NCBI GenBank assembly: GCA_002441545.1
Contig: DJWL01000183.1
Span: 1 to 18,648 of the forward strand
Origin: Flavobacteriaceae bacterium UBA6231
GTDB lineage: Bacteria; Bacteroidota; Bacteroidia; Flavobacteriales; Flavobacteriaceae
Length of the DNA: 18,648 bases
Direction: 5' to 3'
Each line of letters opens with the position of its first letter. Position 1 is the first letter of the stretch. The notes under the pieces are model-generated. The model had not been told where the DNA came from. It saw only the letters and a list, made by a program, of their open reading frames with translations, and did no database searches. Made by a program: the position numbers and the translations under genes. Shown here piece by piece: positions 7,176 to 14,091 of the stretch.

Positions 7176-8246
7176 ATGAAAAAATGGATTTATTGCTTTT
7201 TAGCTATTAGCCTCTTTTTTGGATGTTCTTCCAATGACAACCCAATAGACCAAAACCCTAACGAGGATCAACTATATTTCCCACCCATAAACTCAAACAC
7301 TTGGGAAACTAAATCAGTTTCAGAATTAGGTTGGAATGAAGCTGCATTACAGCCACTATTAGATTATTTAGAATTAAAAAACACCAAAGGTTTTATGATA
7401 CTGTACAACGGAAAAATTGTTACAGAAAACTATTTTAACGGACATACTAGTACATCTATTTGGTATTGGGCTAGCGCTGGAAAAACACTAACATCTACCG
7501 TTTCTGGAATTGCTCAAGAAGAAGGCTTAATTAACATTAACAATAAGGTATCAGATTATTTAGGAACAGGATGGACTAGTGCTCCTCTGGAAAAAGAAAA
7601 CTTAATTACATGTAAAAACTTGTTATCTATGAACTCTGGATTAGATGATACTTTAGGTGACGACGTGTCGTCTACCAATCTTCAATATGTAGCTGATGCG
7701 GGAACACGATGGGCTTATCATAATGTATATGTTAAAATGCAGGATGTTATTGCTACAGCGAGTAATCAATCGTGGAATAATTACTTTAATGAAAAACTAA
7801 GAGACAAAATTGGCATGAGCGGACTTTGGGTAAATCTAGGTGATTTGAGTGTTTATGGCAGCAATACCAGAAGTATGGCGCGTTTTGGCTTGATGATTTA
7901 TGCGAAAGGTAAATGGGAACACAATCAAATAGTACCTGAAAATTTTTTAAATGAAGCAACAAATATTTCTCAAAATATCAATCTAGCATATGGATATTTA
8001 TGGTGGCTGAATGGAAAATCCAGTTATCATTTACCACAAACTCAACTTCAATTTAATGGCAGTTTAATACCAAATGCCCCTAACGATATGTATGCAGCTC
8101 TGGGCAAAAACGACCAAAAAATTTATGTTGTACCTAGTAAAAAATTAGTCATTATCAGAATGGGAGAAGTAGCTGATGGCGAAAATTTTGCACTCTCTAC
8201 TTTTGATAATGATTTATGGGCTAAAATAAATGACTTAATAAATTAG
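7176..8246 (+). CDS. Serine hydrolase lipoprotein, beta-lactamase/DD-peptidase fold
   Basis: 356 residues from the ATG at 7176. MKKWIYCFLAISLFFGC is a lipoprotein signal with Cys17 as the lipidated residue; the tail that follows (SSNDN) is acidic and may help outer-membrane or surface sorting. The catalytic domain (about 45-350) has the SxxK motif SAGK with Ser100 and Lys103, and a YxN motif YHN with Tyr181 and Asn183. These place it in the class C beta-lactamase-related family (PF00144), which includes DD-peptidases, esterases and amide hydrolases. The usual third motif (HxG or KTG) is not obvious; ALGKNDQKIYVVP occupies that area. The true substrate is unknown and antibiotic resistance should not be assumed. 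The longer reading from TTG at 7146 adds ten residues before the signal peptide and lies inside the promoter, so I reject it. Confidence 0.85.
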   Translation: MKKWIYCFLAISLFFGCSSNDNPIDQNPNEDQLYFPPINSNTWETKSVSELGWNEAALQPLLDYLELKNTKGFMILYNGKIVTENYFNGHTSTSIWYWASAGKTLTSTVSGIAQEEGLININNKVSDYLGTGWTSAPLEKENLITCKNLLSMNSGLDDTLGDDVSSTNLQYVADAGTRWAYHNVYVKMQDVIATASNQSWNNYFNEKLRDKIGMSGLWVNLGDLSVYGSNTRSMARFGLMIYAKGKWEHNQIVPENFLNEATNISQNINLAYGYLWWLNGKSSYHLPQTQLQFNGSLIPNAPNDMYAALGKNDQKIYVVPSKKLVIIRMGEVADGENFALSTFDNDLWAKINDLIN

Positions 8247-8328
8247 ATTCTAACATAAAAGAAATAATCCCTAATTAGTAAAAAAAAACAATAGCATAAT
8301 TAAATCTTACCCATTTAGCTTCGCTTTT

Positions 8329-9282
8329 TTATTTAAAAAAAGAATCTACAAATTCGAATTTATTAAAAACCTGTAAATCCTCAATACCTTCACCAATACC
8401 TATATATTTTACTGGAATTTTAAACTGGTCTGAAATACCAATAACAACACCACCTTTTGCTGTTCCGTCTAATTTTGTTACAGCTAATGATGTTACCTCT
8501 GTAGCAGCTGTAAACTGTTTGGCTTGTTCAAATGCATTTTGCCCTGTAGAACCATCTAGTACTAATAAAACATCATGTGGTGCATCATCAACAACTTTTT
8601 GCATCACACGTTTTACTTTGGTAAGCTCATTCATCAAATTTACTTTATTATGTAAACGTCCTGCTGTATCAATTATAACTACATCGGCATTTTGAGTCAC
8701 TGCACTTTTAAGAGTATCAAAAGCTACCGAAGCAGGATCACTTCCCATGGATTGTTTTACTAATGGTACATCTACTCTATCTGCCCAAACCTGAAGTTGG
8801 TCAATTGCGGCTGCTCTAAAAGTATCGGCTGCTCCTAAAACTACATTTAAACCTTGCTTTTTAAATTGATAAGCTAGTTTACCAATAGTAGTAGTTTTAC
8901 CAACGCCATTAACACCTACAACCATCATTACATATGGCTTTTTGTTTTGAGGAATTACAAAATCTGTATCTTCTCCACTATTGGTTTCAGATAATAATCC
9001 AGCTATTTCCTCACGAAGTATTTGATTCAACTCATCAGTTCCAAGATATTTATCCTTGGAAACTCTGGTTTCAATTCGCTCAATTATTTTTAAAGTAGTA
9101 TTGACACCAACATCACTTGATACTAAAATTTCTTCAAGATTATCTAAAACCTCATCATCAACTTTAGACTTTCCTGCAACTGCTTTACTGAGTTTATTGA
9201 AAAAAGTTGTTTTAGTCTTTTCTAAACCTTTATCTAGTGTCTCCTTTTTTTCTGATGAAAATATCTTTTTAAAAAAGCTCAT
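8329..9282 (-). CDS. ftsY: Signal recognition particle receptor FtsY
   Basis: FtsY is the membrane-associated GTPase that receives SRP-ribosome complexes and hands nascent membrane proteins to SecYEG. 317 residues form the NG core: a helical N domain (about 20-100), then the G domain with P-loop GVNGVGKT (123-130), DTFRAAAIDQL (153-163), DTAGR (205-209) and TKLDGTAKGG (269-278), ending in YIGIGEGIEDLQVF. The long acidic A domain of Escherichia coli is absent, as usual in Bacteroidota; a short lysine-rich amphipathic N-terminus (MSFFKKIFSSEKK) could bind the membrane. It lies downstream of rpmB-rpmG-DUF4295 but is separated by a terminator, so it probably has its own promoter in 9283-9414, where I could not find a convincing -7 box. 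It is convergent with the lipoprotein gene. Confidence 0.96.
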   Translation of the reverse strand: MSFFKKIFSSEKKETLDKGLEKTKTTFFNKLSKAVAGKSKVDDEVLDNLEEILVSSDVGVNTTLKIIERIETRVSKDKYLGTDELNQILREEIAGLLSETNSGEDTDFVIPQNKKPYVMMVVGVNGVGKTTTIGKLAYQFKKQGLNVVLGAADTFRAAAIDQLQVWADRVDVPLVKQSMGSDPASVAFDTLKSAVTQNADVVIIDTAGRLHNKVNLMNELTKVKRVMQKVVDDAPHDVLLVLDGSTGQNAFEQAKQFTAATEVTSLAVTKLDGTAKGGVVIGISDQFKIPVKYIGIGEGIEDLQVFNKFEFVDSFFK

Positions 9283-9414
9283 TCAAATTATATTTATATG
9301 ATTTAAAAGCTAGTTAGGAAAGTTTTACCCTTTTGCTAACGCCTAAATTATAACAACAATTTTCTTGCCTTAAAACTAATACTGAAAAATTGTCATTAAT
9401 ATCTTGATGTAAAT

Positions 9415-9448
9415 ATAAAACAAAAGCCACTTTATATAAAGTGGCTTT
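9415..9448 (-). terminator. Strong palindromic terminator after the rpmB-rpmG-DUF4295 unit
   Basis: Positions 9423-9448 form a perfect 26-nt palindrome (13-nt arms around AAAGCCACTTTA). On the minus strand it runs into TTTTGTTTTA. It begins 25 nt after the DUF4295 stop and is the clearest intrinsic terminator in the window. It separates the ribosomal unit from ftsY. Confidence 0.8.
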
Positions 9449-9472
9449 AAAATATTATATAAAAAGTAATTC

Positions 9473-9625
9473 TTATTTCTTGTTCAAGAAATCGTTTACT
9501 AGTTCTGGTGCCATAATTGCTTCAACAAACATGTATGCTCCAGTTTTTGGAGACTTTACCATTTTTATTGCTTTTGATAATCTTTTTGATGAAGTTTGTA
9601 ACGATGCTACTGTTTTCTTTGCCAT
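9473..9625 (-). CDS. DUF4295 family small basic protein, probable Bacteroidota ribosome component
   Basis: 50 residues, beginning MAKKTVASLQTSSKRLSKA and ending ELVNDFLNKK. Lysine-rich, with no signal peptide or membrane segment. The sequence and its position directly after rpmB and rpmG match the Bacteroidota-specific DUF4295 family. From memory, a Flavobacterium johnsoniae ribosome structure described an additional large-subunit protein called bL38, and I believe it is this family, but I cannot check that here. The gene is too short to stand out by ORF length; its reality rests on the family match, the lysine-rich composition shared with its neighbours, the 46-nt spacing from rpmG and the terminator 25 nt after its stop. 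Confidence 0.87.
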   Translation of the reverse strand: MAKKTVASLQTSSKRLSKAIKMVKSPKTGAYMFVEAIMAPELVNDFLNKK

Positions 9626-9671
9626 GACTTTATAAGTTATTTGACATTTTCACTAAAGCGAAAATCTCTAA

Positions 9672-9854
9672 TTATTTAATTTCTTTGTGAACTGTCATAC
9701 GTTTTAAGATTGGATTAAATTTCTTTATCTCCATTCTATCTGGCGTATTCTTTTTGTTTTTAGTTGTAATGTATCTTGAAGTTCCTGGTTGTCCAGATTC
9801 TTTATGCTCAGTACATTCTAAAATTACTTGTATTCTGTTACCTTTCTTTGCCAT
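9672..9854 (-). CDS. rpmG: 50S ribosomal protein L33 (bL33)
   Basis: 60 residues with the bL33 pattern MAKKGNRIQVILECTEHK, then TSRYITTKNKKNTPDRMEIKK and a C-terminal LKRMTVHKEIK. It is a structural protein of the large ribosomal subunit near the E site. It is the zinc-free type: only one cysteine (Cys14) is present, so the paired CxxC motifs of zinc-binding L33 are missing. It lies 25 nt after rpmB and 46 nt before DUF4295, in one ribosomal-protein unit. Confidence 0.96.
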   Translation of the reverse strand: MAKKGNRIQVILECTEHKESGQPGTSRYITTKNKKNTPDRMEIKKFNPILKRMTVHKEIK

Positions 9855-9879
9855 TTCTTTTACTTATTAAATACAGCTA

Positions 9880-10116
9880 TTATTTTAAAAATCCTTTAGA
9901 TTTTGCATCCTTAATTGCTGCAGCAATACCTATTTTATTAATAGTTTTTAAAGCAGATGTTGATACTTTTAAAGTTACCCAGCTATCTTCTTCCGGAATG
10001 TAAAAACGTTTCTTAATTAAATTAGCATTGAACTTGCGTTTAGTTCTATTTAATGCATGCGACACGTTGTTACCAACCATTGCTTTCTTTCCTGTAAGTT
10101 CACAAACTCTTGACAT
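9880..10116 (-). CDS. rpmB: 50S ribosomal protein L28 (bL28)
   Basis: 78 residues matching bL28: MSRVCELTGKKAMVGNNVSHA, then NRTKRKFNANL, a middle KKRFYIPEEDSWVTLKVSTSALKTI split by the usual beta strands, and a C-terminal AKSKGFLK. Structural protein of the large subunit. It has a single Cys5 and no zinc ribbon. It is the first gene of the rpmB-rpmG-DUF4295 unit. The start is preceded by AAAGTTATAAAATA, an A-rich leader without Shine-Dalgarno, typical of Bacteroidota. A well-matched promoter lies 42 nt upstream. Confidence 0.96.
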   Translation of the reverse strand: MSRVCELTGKKAMVGNNVSHALNRTKRKFNANLIKKRFYIPEEDSWVTLKVSTSALKTINKIGIAAAIKDAKSKGFLK

Positions 10117-10157
10117 TATTTTATAACTTTAAATTTTTGTTGTTTAAAAACGAGGTG

Positions 10158-10186
10158 CAAATATACAAAATCTTTAATTTATGACA
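10158..10186 (-). promoter_or_regulatory. rpmB operon promoter
   Basis: On the minus strand TTG (10186-10184) is followed by an 18-nt spacer and TATATTTG (10165-10158), matching both parts of the Bacteroidota promoter. The leader would be about 35-38 nt. It lies between the cinA stop and rpmB, so the ribosomal unit is transcribed on its own. Confidence 0.75.
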
Positions 10187-10198
10187 ATCTAATTTTTA

Positions 10199-11449
10199 TC
10201 AATTTTTAAAAATTTCTTTTAGAAGCATTTCGAAGGCTTTATTTACTGCTTTATTTATCACTTTTGAACGTCCATTTCCCAGCATAAATTTTTCTGAATA
10301 AACACCATTTTTTGTAGCTATAGCTATAAAAACAGTTCCTACTTCAGCATCAGAATCTCCTTTTGATGGCCCTGCATTTCCTGTTGTTGCTACTGATAAA
10401 TCTGAATTAAATAATTTTAAAACTTGACTCGCCATGGCTTCAGCTACCTGAGCACTTACTACCGAATGGGCCTCAATAATCTCTTTTGCTATGCCTAAAA
10501 CATTTATTTTGGAGTCTGTTGCATAACTAACTATGCTTCCTTTAAAATAATTTGATGCACCCGCATGAATTGTAAATCGTTCTGCTATTTTGCCTCCTGT
10601 ACAGCTTTCTGCAACAGCTAATGTTTTTCCTAATTTGGTTAACTCATTTGCTATTATAGATTCAACGGCTCCTTCTTCATCTTCATAACCAAAAAAATTG
10701 TCTTTTATTAGAGGTAGCAATGAGTCTACTTGTTTTTGAACTTCTGATTTAATCCTTTCTTTATCAAAACCTTTAGCTGATAAACGTAAACGAACTTTAC
10801 CTAAATCTGGTAAATAAGCCAACTTAATAAAACTTGGTAAAGCATCTTCCCACGCCTCAATTTTTGCTGCCAAAGTACTTTCCCCTAAACCATAAACCAA
10901 TAATGTTTTATGCAAAATAAATGGTAGATGATACTTTTTTGTGAGTTTTGGCAAAACTTCATTTTGAATTAATGCCTTCATCTCAAAAGGCACACCAGGT
11001 AGTGATATGAATACTTTATTTTCTTTTTCAATCCACATTCCAGGTGCTGTTCCGTTTACATTCATTAAAACTTTAGCTTTAGAAGGAACAAGTGCTTGGT
11101 CTTTATTGACTTGCAAAAGAGTTTGCCTTACATAAAGTTTCCAGATATTTTCAATATTATCTAATACCGATTGGTTTAAAACCAGGGTATCATTAAAATA
11201 TTCAGCAATTGTTTTCTTGGTAATATCATCTTTTGTTGGACCTAAACCACCTGTTATAATAATAATCTCTACTCGACTTTCTGCTTCTTTAAAAGCCGTT
11301 AAAATGTGATTTTTATCATCTTGAACAGAAGTAATTTGATACACAGAAACTCCCATTTTATTTAGCTCTTTTGCTATAAATGCAGAATTGGTATCAACGA
11401 CTTGACCTATAAGAAGTTCGTCTCCAATAGTGATTATCTCAGCAAGCAT
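10199..11449 (-). CDS. cinA: CinA family nicotinamide-nucleotide amidase
   Basis: 416 residues with the two-domain CinA layout. The N-terminal MoCF-like domain (about 1-170) has EIITIGDELLIGQVVDTNS and TGGLGPTKDD (66-75), the site linked to ADP-ribose/NAD pyrophosphatase activity in some members. The C-terminal PncC amidase domain (about 258-416) has Ser282 in AESCTGG and TTGNAGPSKGD. It deamidates NMN to nicotinate mononucleotide, recycling the NMN released by NAD-dependent DNA ligase. The name comes from competence-induced genes, but no competence gene is nearby. Its ATG overlaps the Hpt stop by one base (TAATG), so translation is probably coupled. It ends the minus-strand run that starts upstream at 14002. 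Confidence 0.94.
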   Translation of the reverse strand: MLAEIITIGDELLIGQVVDTNSAFIAKELNKMGVSVYQITSVQDDKNHILTAFKEAESRVEIIIITGGLGPTKDDITKKTIAEYFNDTLVLNQSVLDNIENIWKLYVRQTLLQVNKDQALVPSKAKVLMNVNGTAPGMWIEKENKVFISLPGVPFEMKALIQNEVLPKLTKKYHLPFILHKTLLVYGLGESTLAAKIEAWEDALPSFIKLAYLPDLGKVRLRLSAKGFDKERIKSEVQKQVDSLLPLIKDNFFGYEDEEGAVESIIANELTKLGKTLAVAESCTGGKIAERFTIHAGASNYFKGSIVSYATDSKINVLGIAKEIIEAHSVVSAQVAEAMASQVLKLFNSDLSVATTGNAGPSKGDSDAEVGTVFIAIATKNGVYSEKFMLGNGRSKVINKAVNKAFEMLLKEIFKN

Positions 11450-11790
11450 TATAAATTAAAGTCTGATTTTATTTCGGCTACAGCATTATCAACAGCGGAA
11501 ATAACAATATTTAGTTGAGAAGTTATATCTAAATCTCTTTTTTCAAATTTTCCCCAATCTTGTACTTCAATTAAAATATCAAGCACACCCAACTCAAACA
11601 AATCAACAGTTGGTTTCATTTTATGAGCAGCTTGGTATGCGTTGTAATAATCTTTTTCCGCAACTGCTTTTTTTAATCGCTCTGCATCTTCAGGAACTTC
11701 TTCTAAAAATGCTGCAGCTAATGCACCAATGAAATCTTGATCATTGTCAGCTAATTCTTTTACTCTATATAATTTGTAGTGCTGTTCCAT
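11449..11790 (-). CDS. Stand-alone histidine phosphotransfer (Hpt) domain protein
   Basis: 113 residues, helical and acidic, with the Hpt core AAHKMKPTVDLF: His56 is the probable phosphorylated residue and Lys58 follows two positions later. FLEEVPEDAERLKKAV (28-43) matches the helix before the active helix, and KDYYNAYQ the run into it. Proline replaces the glycine usual after the lysine (HxxKG). It should carry phosphate between response-regulator receiver domains in a phosphorelay, but no kinase or regulator is in the window. Its start overlaps the FAH stop by one base and its stop overlaps the cinA start by one base, both as TAATG, so it is made in step with two metabolic enzymes. The family call is good; partners are unknown. 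Confidence 0.83.
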   Translation of the reverse strand: MEQHYKLYRVKELADNDQDFIGALAAAFLEEVPEDAERLKKAVAEKDYYNAYQAAHKMKPTVDLFELGVLDILIEVQDWGKFEKRDLDITSQLNIVISAVDNAVAEIKSDFNL

Positions 11791-12401
11791 TATTTTACTG
11801 TTATTGAAAACATCTGTTTGTTTTCTATAAATCCTTTAAGTTTATCGTTTGCAATTACTTTGCCTACTCCAGCTGGAGTTCCTGTAAAGATAATATCTCC
11901 AATCTTTAAAGTAAAATATTTTGAGATATATTCTATCAATTCATCAATTTTCCAAAGCATGTGGCTAGTATTTCCTAATTGTACAATATTATCATTTTTT
12001 TTTAAGGAAAACTCAATAGCATTAATGTCTTTTATTTCTTTAACTGGCATCCAATCACCTATTACAGCTGCACCATCAAAAGCTTTGGCTTTTTCCCAAG
12101 GCAAACCTTTTTCCTTTAATTTACTTTGTAAATCTCTTGCAGTGAAATCAATTCCTAAACCAATTTCATCATAGTATTTATGTGCAAATTTTTTATCTAT
12201 ATATTTTCCAACCTTATTTATTCTAACCAATATTTCAACTTCATGATGGACATCATTTGAAAAATCTGGTATAAAAAAGGGCTGCTTTTTTACTAAAATT
12301 GAAGTGTCTGGTTTTAAAAATATTACAGGATCTGTTGGTTTTTCGTTTTCCAACTCTTTGATATGCTCTGCATAATTTCTTCCAATGCAAATAAGTTTCA
12401 T
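11790..12401 (-). CDS. Fumarylacetoacetate hydrolase (FAH) family protein, FAHD1/YcgM-like
   Basis: 203 residues, the length of single-domain FAHD1-type enzymes. Metal ligands are readable as Glu54 and Glu56 in VHHEVEILV and Asp85 in GLGIDFTARD; ICIGRNYAEH near the N-terminus and KAFDGAAVIG (106-115) also fit. Family members hydrolyse acylpyruvates or decarboxylate oxaloacetate, using Mg or Mn. The exact substrate here cannot be assigned. It lies 23 nt after the exonuclease and overlaps Hpt by one base. A possible role is removal of oxaloacetate, but that is inference from FAHD1, not visible in the sequence. Confidence 0.88.
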   Translation of the reverse strand: MKLICIGRNYAEHIKELENEKPTDPVIFLKPDTSILVKKQPFFIPDFSNDVHHEVEILVRINKVGKYIDKKFAHKYYDEIGLGIDFTARDLQSKLKEKGLPWEKAKAFDGAAVIGDWMPVKEIKDINAIEFSLKKNDNIVQLGNTSHMLWKIDELIEYISKYFTLKIGDIIFTGTPAGVGKVIANDKLKGFIENKQMFSITVK

Positions 12402-12424
12402 TTTTTAAATACTTTAATTTTTTT

Positions 12425-13198
12425 TTAAAATTTATTATTAAAGTTTCTCAATTTAATAGCCGTTAAAACCTTTTTTGTGTACAATGGAAAATCTGCATTA
12501 AGCAACCATCCAAAATATCCAGGTTCGGTTTCTAAAACTTCGGTTACTAATTTTCCTTTGTGTTTTCCAAAAGAAAAGCATTCTTCACCATCTTTGTTAA
12601 ATGTTATAAAGCCAGCAAAATCTGCAAATTGTTTTCTTGAGCTAAATTCTGCCAAAAATTTGGTGTCATTTTCAATTTCATCATACTTAGCAATTTGAGC
12701 CTTTAGCACTTCAAAAGTGGCCCTCGTATCTGCTTCAGCTCCATGAGCACCTTCTAATTCTTTCTCACAGTAAAATTTATAGGCAGCACTAAGTGTACGT
12801 TGTTCCATTTTATGAAAAATAGTTTGGACATCGACAGCCACACGATTTTTCATATCAAAATCCACATCAGCACGCAGCATTTCTTCTGCTAGTAAAGGAA
12901 TATCAAATTTATTGGAGTTAAACCCTCCTAAATCTGAATCTTTAATCATATTATAAATTTCTTTTGCTAATTCTTTAAAAGACGGTTTATCTGCAACTGC
13001 TTCGTCAGTAATACCATGAATAGCTGTAACTTCTTTAGGAATGGGCATCTCTGGATTTACTAACCAAGTTTTACTTTCTTCTTTTCCGTTAGGAAATATT
13101 TTCAAAATTGAAATCTCAACAATTCGATCTTTTGAAATATTAACACCCGTTGTTTCAAGATCAAAAAAACAAATGGGTTTCTTAAGGTTTAATTGCAT
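12425..13198 (-). CDS. DEDDh 3'-5' exonuclease (DnaQ/epsilon-like) with exonuclease X-like C-terminal domain
   Basis: 257 residues. The exonuclease domain (about 8-175) has Asp13 and Glu15 in FFDLETTG, HGITDE (61-66), Asp99 in NSNKFDIPLL, and His152/Asp157 in GAHGAEADTRA, a complete DEDDh metal-binding set, so it should degrade DNA (or RNA) 3'-5'. The C-terminal part (about 200-257) includes FSFGKHKGKLVTEV and PGYFGWLLNADFP, which resembles the C-terminal domain of exodeoxyribonuclease X-type proteins. It is separate from the polymerase III alpha subunit, so it may be a free nuclease rather than the replication proofreader. It follows the secreted hypothetical by 12 nt and precedes FAH by 23 nt, within the minus-strand operon. 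Confidence 0.87.
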   Translation of the reverse strand: MQLNLKKPICFFDLETTGVNISKDRIVEISILKIFPNGKEESKTWLVNPEMPIPKEVTAIHGITDEAVADKPSFKELAKEIYNMIKDSDLGGFNSNKFDIPLLAEEMLRADVDFDMKNRVAVDVQTIFHKMEQRTLSAAYKFYCEKELEGAHGAEADTRATFEVLKAQIAKYDEIENDTKFLAEFSSRKQFADFAGFITFNKDGEECFSFGKHKGKLVTEVLETEPGYFGWLLNADFPLYTKKVLTAIKLRNFNNKF

Positions 13199-13210
13199 TA
13201 AAATTATTTT

Positions 13211-14002
13211 TTATTGATTCCACTTTAAAAATTCAGCTTTTTGCTTATCCCACTCTTTTATATTAAATAATTTTCTATAATCACCTTCTACATACCCATA
13301 TCTAACATAATATTCACCATTAGGTTTTATGATTAATTGCCCAAACCAATAATCTTTATATCTAAAAAGATTTTTTATGAGATAACCATAGTCTTTATGC
13401 CATTTGACTTTTAAAGTGTTTAAATCCAGCCCATTATTGGTTCCATAAAAAAATACTGGTTCAACATGCTTAAACTTCCTGTATTTTTTAAAAATTGAAA
13501 GTGTCAATCTATTGAAACCCTTAAAACTGTATATACGATCATGGTATTTGGCTTTTTTGTATGGTCTTCCATCAAAATACCATCCTATCAATTTTGAGGT
13601 TCCCATAACCTTCCCTAAACTGTCTCGGAAAATTAATAAATCTTTTTTTGGGAATTCATTTCGAGTAATTAAAGTATCTTTATAATATAAAGACAAAGTT
13701 TTTAGAGTATCAATTTCACTTCTCGAACTTAACATCTTAAACAGTTGAGATTTTACAACTGGACTAAGTTGTCCAAAGACATGGTTAGGGATTAACCCTT
13801 GAACCACTAGTGTGTCTGATGAATACCTAATACCATTGTAAAATTTAGAATGTAATTTAGTATTAAAAACAACTTTACTTATTTCATTTTCATAAATATC
13901 AAAATACAATGTATCCTTTTGCGAGAAAGCATTTAATGAAAATAGCTGAATAAATACAAGATACCGTAAATAAGACACACTTTCAAAACATATAGCTTTC
14001 AT
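13211..14002 (-). CDS. Secreted hypothetical protein
   Basis: 263 residues, family not recognised. The N-terminus MKAICFESVSYLRYLVFIQL with LFSLNAFSQ ending near residue 28 is a signal peptide with a Flavobacteriaceae-style AFSQ cleavage region, so the protein is likely periplasmic. The mature part has no transmembrane helix and no clear catalytic motif. It is rich in Tyr, Phe, Trp and Lys, with GWYFDGRPY, YKDYWFGQLIIKPNGEYYVRYGYVEGDY and similar beta-like stretches; the latter could form a small beta-sheet binding fold. It starts 89 nt after the E2 stop, where I see no convincing promoter, and ends 12 nt before the exonuclease start. There is no evident functional link to either. Confidence 0.75.
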   Translation of the reverse strand: MKAICFESVSYLRYLVFIQLFSLNAFSQKDTLYFDIYENEISKVVFNTKLHSKFYNGIRYSSDTLVVQGLIPNHVFGQLSPVVKSQLFKMLSSRSEIDTLKTLSLYYKDTLITRNEFPKKDLLIFRDSLGKVMGTSKLIGWYFDGRPYKKAKYHDRIYSFKGFNRLTLSIFKKYRKFKHVEPVFFYGTNNGLDLNTLKVKWHKDYGYLIKNLFRYKDYWFGQLIIKPNGEYYVRYGYVEGDYRKLFNIKEWDKQKAEFLKWNQ

Positions 14003-14091
14003 TTATTTTAAATTTAATTAAGAGATTCTTAAAATTGAAATTAAAGATTCTCCCTTTGAAACAGTTGGGTACAGAACTTTTGTTTCACTTT

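Noticed and set aside
7176..8246. Beta-lactamase resistance gene
   Set aside because: SxxK and YxN motifs define only the fold; many family members are esterases or peptidases, and the third beta-lactamase motif is not evident.
8247..8328. Possible bidirectional terminator between the lipoprotein gene and ftsY (AGCTTCGCT followed by T run)
   Set aside because: The stem is only three base pairs; T-runs occur on both strands but no stable hairpin precedes them.
9441..9635. Plus-strand ORF of 64 codons
   Set aside because: Antisense shadow of DUF4295; it starts inside the terminator and has no coding character.
9776..10003. Plus-strand ORF with hydrophobic translation
   Set aside because: Antisense to rpmG and rpmB, both certain genes.
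10199..11449. Competence locus because of the CinA name
   Set aside because: No com, rec or uptake gene is linked; the domains point to NMN deamidation.
11779..12174. 131-codon plus-strand ORF
   Set aside because: Antisense to the FAH gene, whose metal-binding motifs are intact; hydrophobic antisense translations are common opposite AT-rich genes.
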